From Bacillota bacterium (lineage in GTDB: Bacteria; Bacillota; Negativicutes; CTSoil-072), in assembly GCA_017889545.1 (NCBI GenBank), contig JAGFZV010000012.1, positions 1-64,000 of the forward strand: 64,000 nucleotides of DNA. The letters are read 5' to 3'. This document shows positions 1 through 7,385 of this stretch, one piece after another. The translations under genes and the position numbers were made by a program. The notes beneath the pieces were generated by a model, which saw nothing but the letters and a program-made list of their open reading frames with translations, was not told where the DNA came from and searched no databases. Within the stretch, counting starts at the first letter, position 1. Each line of letters starts with the position of its first letter.

Positions 1-94
<94 letters not shown>

Positions 95-99
95 TTCAT

Positions 100-175
100 T
101 CCTCGATAGCTCAGTTGGTAGAGCATTCGGCTGTTAACCGAATGGTCGTAGGTTCGAGTCCTACTCGAGGAGCCA
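100..175 (+). tRNA. tRNA-Asn (anticodon GTT)
   Basis: This is a complete 76-nt cloverleaf. The acceptor arms are TCCTCGA (100-106) and TCGAGGA (165-171), followed by discriminator G and an encoded CCA (173-175). The anticodon stem TTCGG/CCGAA holds the loop CTGTTAA with anticodon GTT at 133-135. The T loop GGTTCGAGTCC is present. It lies only a few bases after the 5S gene, so it is probably co-transcribed with the rRNA operon. Confidence 0.98.
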
Positions 176-182
176 GTTTCTT

Positions 183-210
183 AGCTGCCTAATTCTTAGG
201 CAGCTTTTTT
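183..210 (+). terminator. Intrinsic terminator of the rRNA/tRNA unit
   Basis: A perfect 9-bp stem AGCTGCCTA (183-191) / TAGGCAGCT (197-205) is followed by a run of T to 210. It lies directly downstream of tRNA-Asn. Confidence 0.92.
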
Positions 211-290
211 AGTACACCAAAAAGTATAAAATTCCCAGCCAACGGCTTCCGCCATCGCAATAAAAGCTCGGCGCAAGCCGGGCTTTCGAA
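211..290 (+). repeat. Dispersed intergenic repeat, copy 1 (short form)
   Basis: It begins AGTACACCAAAAAGTATAAA directly after the terminator and ends with a 40-nt block at 243-282 that recurs at 53021-53060 with a single mismatch. The block contains the hairpin AGCTCGGC-GCAA-GCCGGGCT (one G-T pair, GNRA-type loop). Compared with copy 2, this copy lacks the right arm of the first hairpin (GTACACC...GGTGTAC). No coding potential is seen. Function is unknown; it resembles REP or MITE-like intergenic elements. Confidence 0.75.
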
Positions 291-303
291 TCTTTTATTT
301 AAC

Positions 304-332
304 TTGCTTTAATAAAAAAAATAGAGTAAAAT
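304..332 (+). promoter_or_regulatory. Sigma-A-type promoter of the hydrogenase cassette
   Basis: TTGCTT (304-309), a 17-nt spacer and TAAAAT (327-332). Transcription would start near 339, about 45 nt before the first gene. It is the only good promoter match before the five co-directional genes. Confidence 0.6.
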
Positions 333-348
333 TTAAGTGTGTTAAAAC

Positions 349-366
349 AAGTGAAAAAGTTCACAA
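349..366 (+). promoter_or_regulatory. Candidate Rex (NADH/NAD+ sensor) operator
   Basis: AAGTGAA-AAAG-TTCACAA is an interrupted inverted repeat that matches the Rex consensus TTGTGAA-N4-TTCACAA at 12 of 14 half-site bases; the right half is perfect. It lies just after the predicted transcription start and before the ribosome-binding site, where a bound repressor would block transcription. Rex is known to control hydrogenase and fermentation genes in clostridia. Its action here is inferred from the match alone. Confidence 0.55.
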
Positions 367-385
367 TCATTGGAAGGTGAAAAAT

Positions 386-637
386 TTGGCGAAAATTTCA
401 ATTTGTGTTGGCAGTGCGTGTCATTTGCGAGGTGCGCATGGGGTATTGGATGCTTTTATTGCATTAATTGCGAAATATAATGTTGGTTCTGAAGTAGATA
501 TGGCAGGCAATTTTTGTCATGGAAGATGTACTGAAGGAGTTGTTATTAAAATTGATGACGAGATCATTACTAATGTATCCAAGGACAAGGTTTATGATAT
601 TTTTATAGAAAAAGTGTTGAAAGGAAATCGGCCATGA
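386..637 (+). CDS. Thioredoxin-fold [2Fe-2S] ferredoxin (NuoE/HydC-like small protein)
   Basis: This small protein of about 83 residues carries the C-x4-C (CVGSAC) plus C-x3-C (CHGRC) cysteine pattern of thioredoxin-like [2Fe-2S] ferredoxins related to NuoE and HydC, which pass electrons between NADH-linked flavoproteins and hydrogenases. The start is taken as TTG 386 because GGAAGGTG (372-379) is then well spaced; an upstream GTG at 377 overlaps that site. The first residues then match the paralogue at 3504. It is the first gene of the hydrogenase cassette and its stop overlaps the start of the next gene by 4 nt, implying translational coupling. It is likely the electron carrier for the adjacent hydrogenase, in the cytoplasm. 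The precise partner is inferred from position. Confidence 0.85.
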   Translation: MAKISICVGSACHLRGAHGVLDAFIALIAKYNVGSEVDMAGNFCHGRCTEGVVIKIDDEIITNVSKDKVYDIFIEKVLKGNRP

Positions 638-2322
638 AAATTATTACAACACAAAAAGTGAATTGCAAAGATTGCCATCGATGCGTCCGGTCATGCCCAG
701 TCAAAGCGATTGGCATTGAAAAAGGCCATGCCAGGCTAGTGGAAGATAAATGTATTCATTGTGGCAAATGTATTGTTGAATGTCCTCAGCATGCCAAACA
801 AGTGATTAATCATATCCCTGAAATTGAACAGATTATTGCTTCTGGGCAGCGTGTTGTGATGAGCTTAGCACCATCCTTCGTTGCCTCATTCAGTGAACTT
901 TCACCCGGAGAGCTCGCATCTAAGATCCGTGGTCTTGGATTCAATGCTGTTGAGGAGACGGCGATTGGCGCAGAAGTGGTATCCGGTGTATATCGTTCCT
1001 TATTGGCCAATAGTCGCGATACGGTGTTATCTTCCTGCTGTCCGGTTATTGTGAATTTGATCGAGAAATTTTATCCGCAGCTCGTCCGTAACCTGGCACC
1101 GGTAGTTTCACCTATGGCCGCACATGCCAGAATTATCAGAGAGAAATATGGCGTTGATACATTTGTTGTTTTTGCCGGTCCGTGTGTTGGCAAATTGGCT
1201 GAAATACAGTTGAAAGACAGTATGGTTGATGCTGCAATTACGTTTGAACAATTAAAAGAATGGCTGAGTCGCTCGACCATGACAGTTGACTCGGATGAAA
1301 TTGATCAAGCATGGGGCAATGCAAGATATTTCCCTGTTCCCGGAGGTGTTTTGAAATCATTTATGTGTCATGAGGAAACTGATATAAATGTGATTTCAGT
1401 TGATGGCATCGATAAATGCATTGAGGTCTTTGACGGTCTTCTTCGCAATGAAATAGCCCCCCGCTTTATTGAGGTTATGGCATGCTCTGGCGGTTGTATT
1501 GGCGGACCTGCGAGTGGTGGCAGCTGTATTCCGGCAAAACGGGTTAAAGTGGTCGAGTATGCAAAGAGCAGTCAAAAAGAAGAACCGCATTTTCTACCAG
1601 CCGCTCTGAATTTTCAACGGGTGCATCAGGGCGAAGCATTTATGAGTACAGAGCCGACAGAAGAGATCATTCGTGAAATTTTACAACAAACAGGCAAATT
1701 TTCGAAAGTAGATGAGAAAAATTGCGGAGCCTGCGGTTACAACTCTTGTCGAGAAAAAGCGATTGCGGTGTATAAAGGTTTGGCGGAAATTGAAATGTGT
1801 GTGCCTTATATGCGGTCAAAGGCGGAGTCATATGCTAATATCATTGTCGATAATTCGTTAAATGCGATCATTGTCGTCAATGAAAAAATGATCATTCAGG
1901 ATTTTAATCCGGCAGCTGAAGTAATGTTTGACCGTAAACATGAAGTAACGAAAGGGATTAGCCTTTCTGAAATTATTGACTGCAGCGATTTTTTAACCGC
2001 AGTGGAGAGAGGGAACCAGATGTGTTGGCTTCCCAAACGTGTCGAGTACCCACGCTTTGGGATGATTACGGAACAGCGGATTATTCCGGTACCTGATCAT
2101 GGACTGGTGATTGGTGTATTTACCGATGTAACTGCGAACGAAAATAAAGAACGCGAACTGCAGAAAATAAAATTGGATACTGTAGAAAAAGCAACAGAGA
2201 TCATTAATAAGCAAATGCAGGTTGCGCAAGAAATTGCTGGATTACTGGGAGAAACCACTGCGGAAACAAAGTCCGCTTTGCTTGAACTTATCTGGTTGTT
2301 GAAGGATAAGGAGGGAGCGTGA
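634..2322 (+). CDS. PAS-containing [FeFe]-hydrogenase, probable sensory hydrogenase (HydS-like, group C)
   Basis: Domains in order: two [4Fe-4S] ferredoxin motifs (Cys 11/14/17/21 and 40/43/46/50), an H-cluster domain (about 70-310), a four-cysteine Fe-S domain (CGACGYNSC, Cys 364/367/372/389) and a PAS domain (about 400-510) with a short helical tail. All H-cluster cysteines are present: SSCCP (133-137), GPCVGKLAE (182-190, keeping Lys187 and Glu190 but with Gly for the usual Met) and VMACSGGC (282-288). Both cysteines of the first motif are kept, including the one used for proton transfer in catalytic enzymes. Hydrogenases ending in Fe-S/PAS modules and paired with a PP2C phosphatase are classed as putative H2 sensors. 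Its stop overlaps the phosphatase start, supporting a signalling pair. Whether it turns over H2 cannot be told from sequence. Confidence 0.85.
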   Translation: MKIITTQKVNCKDCHRCVRSCPVKAIGIEKGHARLVEDKCIHCGKCIVECPQHAKQVINHIPEIEQIIASGQRVVMSLAPSFVASFSELSPGELASKIRGLGFNAVEETAIGAEVVSGVYRSLLANSRDTVLSSCCPVIVNLIEKFYPQLVRNLAPVVSPMAAHARIIREKYGVDTFVVFAGPCVGKLAEIQLKDSMVDAAITFEQLKEWLSRSTMTVDSDEIDQAWGNARYFPVPGGVLKSFMCHEETDINVISVDGIDKCIEVFDGLLRNEIAPRFIEVMACSGGCIGGPASGGSCIPAKRVKVVEYAKSSQKEEPHFLPAALNFQRVHQGEAFMSTEPTEEIIREILQQTGKFSKVDEKNCGACGYNSCREKAIAVYKGLAEIEMCVPYMRSKAESYANIIVDNSLNAIIVVNEKMIIQDFNPAAEVMFDRKHEVTKGISLSEIIDCSDFLTAVERGNQMCWLPKRVEYPRFGMITEQRIIPVPDHGLVIGVFTDVTANENKERELQKIKLDTVEKATEIINKQMQVAQEIAGLLGETTAETKSALLELIWLLKDKEGA

Positions 2323-3473
2323 TGCAGCGTTTTCATGCTGAAGTCGGTGTTTCTCAGCTTTCAAAACACGGCGAAGAATTATGCGGAGATAACGTCGAAG
2401 TCGTACGTACGGCGAATTCCACGATTATTGTATTGTCTGATGGCTTAGGCAGCGGTGTGAAGGCGAATATATTGGCAATGCTGACGACAAAAATTGCTTC
2501 TTCCATGCTGAAGCGGGGTATTCCATTAGAAGAGGTCGTTAATACCATTGCGCAGACGTTACCGGTTTGCCGGCAGCGAAAAATTGCGTATTCAACGTTT
2601 CATATCATTAAAATCAATGAAACAGGATTAACAAATGTAATAGAATTTGATTGCCCTACTTCTTTTTTGCTTCGAGGGCATCATGTCCTTCCTTTTCCCT
2701 CTCAGGAAAAGATCATTGCTGGTAAGACTGTGAGAGAGGGGGAGCTGATGTTACAGGAAAATGATAAAATTGTCATGATCAGCGATGGTGTTATTCATGC
2801 TGGAATCGGCGGTTTGCTGAAACTTGGCTGGGGTTGGCAGGGCGTTGAACAGGAATTGAAAACTGCAAATCAAATGAATACTGACGCAGAACAGCTTAGT
2901 CAGCAGATTATCAATTGCTGTCAGGGATTTTATCTTGATCGACCGGGAGATGATTCTACGGCAGTAGTCGTAAAAATCCGCCCCAAACGGGCTCTTACTT
3001 TATTTGTTGGGCCACCGGCAAATTCCGCAAATGATGAAAGAATTACAAAACGGTTTTTAAGCCGTGCGGGGAAAAAGGTGGTTGCCGGCGGAACGACAGC
3101 TCACATTGTCAGTCGAATTACAGGCAAACCGGTAACAACAAAATTAAATTATGAAGATCCTCAAATCCCGCCGATCGGACATATTGATGGGATTGATTTG
3201 GTCACAGAAGGAGTTTTGACAGTGAACGCTGCAGTAGAACGTATGCTGCGCCCGAAGATACTTAAGCAGAGTACACGTCAGGATGGAGCAACTTTACTGG
3301 CTAAGATGCTGATGGATGCCGATATAATCACCCTTTTAGTGGGAACGGCGATCAATCCGGCTCATCAAAATCCCAGCTTTCCGAACCAATTGAATATTAA
3401 AAGCCAAGTGTTAACCAAAATGCAAGAAGTTTTACTTAATTTGGAAAAACAAGTCGAGATTGAATGGCTGTAA
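2322..3473 (+). CDS. SpoIIE-family PP2C serine/threonine phosphatase
   Basis: The N-terminal half is a PP2C/SpoIIE catalytic domain. Metal-binding aspartate motifs are visible: SDGLGSG (about residue 40), ISDGV (about 155) and GDDST (about 209). The C-terminal part, about 150 residues with a segment rich in glycine and threonine (VVAGGTTAHIV), is not recognised. It has no membrane segment, so it is cytoplasmic. The start ATG 2322 (or GTG 2319) overlaps the hydrogenase stop. Such phosphatases typically act on anti-anti-sigma factors or other phosphoproteins; no kinase, STAS protein or anti-sigma factor is encoded nearby, so the substrate is unknown. Context suggests it is the output of the sensory hydrogenase. 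Confidence 0.85.
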   Translation: MQRFHAEVGVSQLSKHGEELCGDNVEVVRTANSTIIVLSDGLGSGVKANILAMLTTKIASSMLKRGIPLEEVVNTIAQTLPVCRQRKIAYSTFHIIKINETGLTNVIEFDCPTSFLLRGHHVLPFPSQEKIIAGKTVREGELMLQENDKIVMISDGVIHAGIGGLLKLGWGWQGVEQELKTANQMNTDAEQLSQQIINCCQGFYLDRPGDDSTAVVVKIRPKRALTLFVGPPANSANDERITKRFLSRAGKKVVAGGTTAHIVSRITGKPVTTKLNYEDPQIPPIGHIDGIDLVTEGVLTVNAAVERMLRPKILKQSTRQDGATLLAKMLMDADIITLLVGTAINPAHQNPSFPNQLNIKSQVLTKMQEVLLNLEKQVEIEWL

Positions 3474-3503
3474 CCTTGAAAAGATTGTAGTGGAGGTTGA
3501 GGT

Positions 3504-3737
3504 ATGCAAAAACTGGTATTGGAGATTTGTGTGGGGACATCTTGTCATCTATTAGGATCACAAGATCTTATACAAATGGTGGAGCGCTTTCCGGCCGAGG
3601 TAAAAAATAAAATTGAACTACAAGGAGCAACTTGTTTGGGAGCATGTGGGAAAGGCCCTAACGTTCGAATAAATGGAACGATATTAAACAATATGACACC
3701 GGAACAATTACAGCAAATTATTTGTGATACTATTTGA
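3504..3737 (+). CDS. Second thioredoxin-fold [2Fe-2S] ferredoxin
   Basis: A paralogue (77 aa) of the gene at 386, with C-x4-C (CVGTSC) and C-x3-C (CLGAC) cluster ligands and the same overall layout. The ATG is preceded by TGGAGGTTGAG. It sits between the phosphatase and the second hydrogenase, 24 nt before the latter, and is probably its electron-transfer partner. Having one such ferredoxin in front of each hydrogenase suggests two parallel modules, hydrogenase plus dedicated carrier. Confidence 0.83.
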   Translation: MQKLVLEICVGTSCHLLGSQDLIQMVERFPAEVKNKIELQGATCLGACGKGPNVRINGTILNNMTPEQLQQIICDTI

Positions 3738-3761
3738 TCGTACGAAAGAGGAGTGAAATTC

Positions 3762-5267
3762 ATGTCTCAGGTGACCGAAGTGGTCAAAATCCGCCGTAAA
3801 GTTTTTGCAGAACTTGCCAGAATGGCATTTGCCGGAACTTTGGAAAAAGATATTGCAACTATTTTAAATACTGTTGTGACAGAAGAAGGGCCCCGCTATC
3901 GCTGTTGTGTCCACAAAGAACGTGCCGTATTGCATAACCGGATTAATTTGGCATTAAGCCAACCGATGACAGTGAGTATTGCTGAGGCTGCTTCTGCTGC
4001 GTTGCAAGGAAAAAGGGTAACTATGCCGGTTGTGAATGTGTTGCCGGAAGCATGCGATCAATGCCCGATTGATAAATTTTTGGTTACTGATGCCTGCCGC
4101 AACTGTATAGCTCACAATTGTATGGCGGCCTGTCCGAAAAAAGCGATCCATGTTGTACTGAACCGTGCTTATATTGATAAGAATAAATGTGTTGAATGCG
4201 GTCTTTGCAAAAAATCTTGTGAATATGGCGCCATTATTGAGATTAGCAGGCCTTGTGAACGAGCATGTGATCTAGGCGCGATCAAAGCGGGCGCTGATCG
4301 CCGGGCTGTCATTGATTATGAAAAATGTGTTCAGTGTGGTGCTTGCAAGACGACGTGTCCATTTGGGGCTGTTGGCGATAAATCGTTTATTGTCCAACTG
4401 ATACAGACATTAAAAGCCGGAAAACGAGTATATGCAATTTTAGCGCCGGCATTTATCGGGCAATTTGGCTTTAAAGTAAAACCCGGCCAAGTTGTTGAAG
4501 CATTAAAAAAAATGGGCTTTCATGATGTTTACGAAGCTTCCTTCGGCGCGGACCTGGTAACAATGACGGAAGCAAAAGAATTAGCCGAAACGCTTGCCGA
4601 GAATCCAAAATCATTTTTGACTACTTCCTGTTGCCCTGCATTTGCCGGTATGGTTCAGAAACATATGCCGGAAATTGCTAATCGGGTCTCGACAACTGTT
4701 TCACCCATGGTTGCGACCGGCAAGATTATTCGGGACAAGGATCCGGAGGCTGTGACCGTATTTATCGGACCTTGTGTTGCCAAAAAAGCAGAAGCGGAAG
4801 AGACAAAAGGAATTATTGATTATGTCTTCACTTTTGAAGAACTGGCAGCGATGATGGTTGGTGCGGGAATTAACCTGGCAGAAGTGGAAAACACCGACTA
4901 TCATTCCACTGCATCAAGAGACGGGAATGGTTTTGCGTGCGCAGGAGGGGTAACTTGTTCGGTGATTGATACTGCAGCAATTATTTCGCCGGAAGTGAAA
5001 ATTATCGCGCAGTGTGGCGAGGGTTTGGCGGAGTGTCAAAAAATATTGAAACAAATCCAGTCCGGCCAAATCTCTGCTAATTTTTTTGAAGGTATGGCTT
5101 GTGTTGGCGGCTGTGTCGGCGGACCTTCTGTGATGGCAGATCGTCGAGTCACTGGAAAATTAGTTGCACATTTTGCCGCGGAGTCATTTGCCGAAGAGTC
5201 TGTCCAAAACAAACCTGTGTCGGAACTGTTAGCGAAAGGTGGACATTGGCACAGAATTCCATCATAA
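3762..5267 (+). CDS. [FeFe]-hydrogenase, monomeric, group B-like
   Basis: A 501-aa protein with an N-terminal domain of about 100 residues containing YRCCVHKER, several ferredoxin-type cysteine motifs (CRNCIAHNCMAAC, CVECGLCKKSC, CVQCGACKTTC) and a full H-cluster domain: TSCCP near residue 290, GPCVAKKAE near 340 and GMACVGGC near 445. All four H-cluster cysteine ligands and the Lys/Glu pair are kept, so it should be catalytic, evolving or consuming H2 with ferredoxin. The architecture matches the group B enzymes of anaerobic Firmicutes; the group call is by motif, not phylogeny. ATG 3762 is chosen over GTG 3753 because GAGGAG at 3748-3753 is then correctly spaced. No terminator is visible; the next gene has its own promoter. 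Confidence 0.87.
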   Translation: MSQVTEVVKIRRKVFAELARMAFAGTLEKDIATILNTVVTEEGPRYRCCVHKERAVLHNRINLALSQPMTVSIAEAASAALQGKRVTMPVVNVLPEACDQCPIDKFLVTDACRNCIAHNCMAACPKKAIHVVLNRAYIDKNKCVECGLCKKSCEYGAIIEISRPCERACDLGAIKAGADRRAVIDYEKCVQCGACKTTCPFGAVGDKSFIVQLIQTLKAGKRVYAILAPAFIGQFGFKVKPGQVVEALKKMGFHDVYEASFGADLVTMTEAKELAETLAENPKSFLTTSCCPAFAGMVQKHMPEIANRVSTTVSPMVATGKIIRDKDPEAVTVFIGPCVAKKAEAEETKGIIDYVFTFEELAAMMVGAGINLAEVENTDYHSTASRDGNGFACAGGVTCSVIDTAAIISPEVKIIAQCGEGLAECQKILKQIQSGQISANFFEGMACVGGCVGGPSVMADRRVTGKLVAHFAAESFAEESVQNKPVSELLAKGGHWHRIPS

Positions 5268-5273
5268 AATGTT

Positions 5274-5302
5274 TTGCTAAAAACAGGGTATTGTGCTAAA
5301 AT
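5274..5302 (+). promoter_or_regulatory. Promoter of yebC (extended -10)
   Basis: TTGCTA (5274-5279), 17-nt spacer, TAAAAT (5297-5302) with TGC just upstream forming an extended -10. It begins 7 nt after the hydrogenase stop codon and gives a leader of about 30 nt. Confidence 0.65.
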
Positions 5303-5340
5303 ATTTGCGATACAGACTGTCTGAGAGGAGCAAGGAAATT

Positions 5341-6081
5341 ATGTCAGGACACTCAAAGTGGGCGAATATAAAGCACAAGAAAGGTCGAATGGATGCTGAA
5401 CGCGGGAGGATCACTACCAAGATTAGCCGGGAAATTGTAGTGGCGGTTCGAAATGGCGGTTCAGATCCATCTGGCAATATGCGTTTGAAACTAGCTTTAC
5501 AAAAAGCGAAGGATAACAATTTTCCAAAAGAAAATATCCAAAGAGCTATTCAAAAAGGATTAGGGACTTTGGAAGGAAGTACTTACGAAGAATTGACGTA
5601 TGAAGGTTATGGGCCTGCAGGCGTAGCGGTGATGGTGGATGTTATGACGGATAACCGCAACCGTACCGCAGCAGATATTCGGCATATCTTCACGAAAAAT
5701 GGCGGCAATTTAGGAGAAACGGGCTGTGTAGGCTGGATGTTTAAGAAAAAAGGTTCTTTTGTGATTGATCCCGAAGCCGAAGTGAACGAAGAAGATTTAA
5801 TGATGATTGCTTTGGATGCTGGTGCTGAGGACGTTAAAACCGAAGACGGCGAAATTGAAATCATTACTGAGCCGGAGGATTTTGACCGTGTGCAGGAAGC
5901 TTTGGAAAATAATAATATAAAAACGTCGGTTGCGGAGATCACCATGATTCCGGAAACTACAGTAACTTTGACAGAAGCAGACGCCGGCAAGATGATGAAA
6001 CTGATGGAAACTTTGGAAGAACATGATGATGTTCAAGAAGTATATTCTAATTTTGATATTCCGGAGGAATTGCTGTCGTAA
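5341..6081 (+). CDS. yebC: YebC/PmpR-family protein (TACO1 family)
   Basis: The N-terminus MSGHSKWANIKHKKGRMD is the family signature, and the 246-aa length is normal. YebC-type proteins were annotated as DNA-binding regulators; more recent work links members to translation of proline-rich stretches. The start ATG 5341 follows GAGAGGAG and fits the conserved N-terminus; in-frame codons upstream would lie inside the promoter. The acidic C-terminal half (about 90-246) is typical. It commonly precedes ruvC, as here, but a hairpin at 6123 separates the two. Confidence 0.93.
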   Translation: MSGHSKWANIKHKKGRMDAERGRITTKISREIVVAVRNGGSDPSGNMRLKLALQKAKDNNFPKENIQRAIQKGLGTLEGSTYEELTYEGYGPAGVAVMVDVMTDNRNRTAADIRHIFTKNGGNLGETGCVGWMFKKKGSFVIDPEAEVNEEDLMMIALDAGAEDVKTEDGEIEIITEPEDFDRVQEALENNNIKTSVAEITMIPETTVTLTEADAGKMMKLMETLEEHDDVQEVYSNFDIPEELLS

Positions 6082-6122
6082 TTTTTCCGCTTTACGGAAC
6101 TTGAAGAGCGAATGAAGTTAAG

Positions 6123-6150
6123 AGGATGTACTCTGATGCGAGTACATCCT
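6123..6150 (+). terminator. Probable terminator after yebC
   Basis: An 11-bp perfect stem AGGATGTACTC (6123-6133) / GAGTACATCCT (6140-6150) with a 6-nt loop, followed by the moderately T-rich TGCTTCTTGTG. The T tract is weak, so termination may be partial. The 140 nt from here to ruvC hold nothing else that is clear. Confidence 0.6.
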
Positions 6151-6289
6151 TGCTTCTTGTGTAGAACAGGAATAGTTTACTAACCTGTCGAATTGGGCAT
6201 AAGGCAGGAAACCAACTTTTCCGCCGCAAGAGAAATTAGTGGCTGAATGCTCAATTTATGTTACAGTATGTGATGGGAGGCATTGTAAT

Positions 6290-6787
6290 ATGCTGGCACT
6301 AGGAATTGATCCCGGTACGGCAATCTGCGGTTATGGTTTAGTTCGTTCAGATGGCTGTCGATTACAGGCTGTTACGCATGGAGTGATAGAGACGGCTGCA
6401 GGAACACCAGCGGCTGAACGTTTACAATTGATCTTTCGGGATGTTGATCTATTGATTAAGCGGTTTAAACCAGATATTATTGGTGTTGAACAACTATTTT
6501 TTAATAGGAATGTGACTACCGCCATGACTGTAGCACAAGCGCGCGGCGTTATTTTATTAGCGATTGTACAAAATCAGACATCACTTGTCGAGTATACGCC
6601 GTTGCAGGTTAAGCAGGCTGTTGTCGGATATGGAAAAGCTACTAAGGAACAAGTGATTTTTATGACGCAGCGATTGCTGGGCTTGGAGACGAAACCCCAT
6701 CCTGATGATGCAGCAGACGCATTGGCGATTGCAATTTGCAGCATACATTCATCAAGAATGACAAATATACAGGAGCGACGACGATGA
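6290..6787 (+). CDS. ruvC: Crossover junction endodeoxyribonuclease RuvC
   Basis: The Holliday-junction resolvase that nicks the junction symmetrically after RuvAB branch migration. The catalytic acidic residues are visible: Asp in LGIDPGT at the N-terminus, Glu in IGVEQLFF, and the pair in HPDDAADALA near the end. The 165-aa length is normal. ATG 6290 is preceded by GGGAGG at 6275-6280 and gives the standard N-terminus; an upstream in-frame GTG is not supported. It overlaps ruvA by 4 nt, the common ruvCAB arrangement. Confidence 0.96.
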   Translation: MLALGIDPGTAICGYGLVRSDGCRLQAVTHGVIETAAGTPAAERLQLIFRDVDLLIKRFKPDIIGVEQLFFNRNVTTAMTVAQARGVILLAIVQNQTSLVEYTPLQVKQAVVGYGKATKEQVIFMTQRLLGLETKPHPDDAADALAIAICSIHSSRMTNIQERRR

Positions 6788-7383
6788 TCGGTTATTTGGA
6801 GGGAAAAGCAACTCATTTACATGTAGATTCTTGTTTTTTGCAAGTTTGCGGCGTAGGATACCGCGTTTTTATTTCGGCAATGACCAGACAAAAAATTACT
6901 CCCGGTGCAGAGATTTTGCTTTTCACACATTTACATGTCCGGGAAGACGCTTTGCTGCTATATGGTTTTTACAGTCAGACAGAATATGAAATGTTCCAAC
7001 ACTTGCTGGAAGTATCTGGAATTGGCCCTAAAGTGGCTATGGGGATATTATCTGTTATGACGCCGGAACGGTTTCGTCTGGCAGTCAGCCAGAAAAAACT
7101 GGAAGAATTAACTCGTTTGCCGGGAATTGGGAAAAAAACAGCTGAACGGATTATTTTGGAATTAAAAGACAAACTGGGAGCAGGGACCATGGAAATGGAT
7201 ACGGACTTGTCCTCTGATAAGCAATCGGATAACGGCGCATTAGCCCAACAGGCTTTGCAGGCGCTTTTGGCGCTTGGGTATACGCAGAGTGAAGTATTGC
7301 CAATCCTGCGTAAAGCTGCACCAGAGGCAGAAACAGTAGAAGAATTGATTAAAGCGGTGTTGAAAGAGTTTGTCAGGAGGTAA
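6784..7383 (+). CDS. ruvA: Holliday junction branch migration protein RuvA
   Basis: RuvA binds the four-way junction as a tetramer and loads RuvB. The N-terminal OB fold starts MIGYLEG; two helix-hairpin-helix motifs follow ([13 protein letters not shown] and [13 protein letters not shown]), and a C-terminal RuvB-contact domain includes [12 protein letters not shown]. It is 199 aa. The start ATGA overlaps the ruvC stop, indicating coupling. Confidence 0.97.
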   Translation: MIGYLEGKATHLHVDSCFLQVCGVGYRVFISAMTRQKITPGAEILLFTHLHVREDALLLYGFYSQTEYEMFQHLLEVSGIGPKVAMGILSVMTPERFRLAVSQKKLEELTRLPGIGKKTAERIILELKDKLGAGTMEMDTDLSSDKQSDNGALAQQALQALLALGYTQSEVLPILRKAAPEAETVEELIKAVLKEFVRR

Positions 7384-7385
7384 TT

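Noticed and set aside
5607-5990. A 127-codon minus-strand frame within yebC
   Set aside because: It is a shadow of the yebC reading frame with low-complexity Ser/Ala content and no start signals.
6186-6192. TGTCGAA, an exact Spo0A-box heptamer, upstream of ruvC
   Set aside because: A 7-mer is expected several times per window on two strands by chance, and there is no paired site or promoter context.
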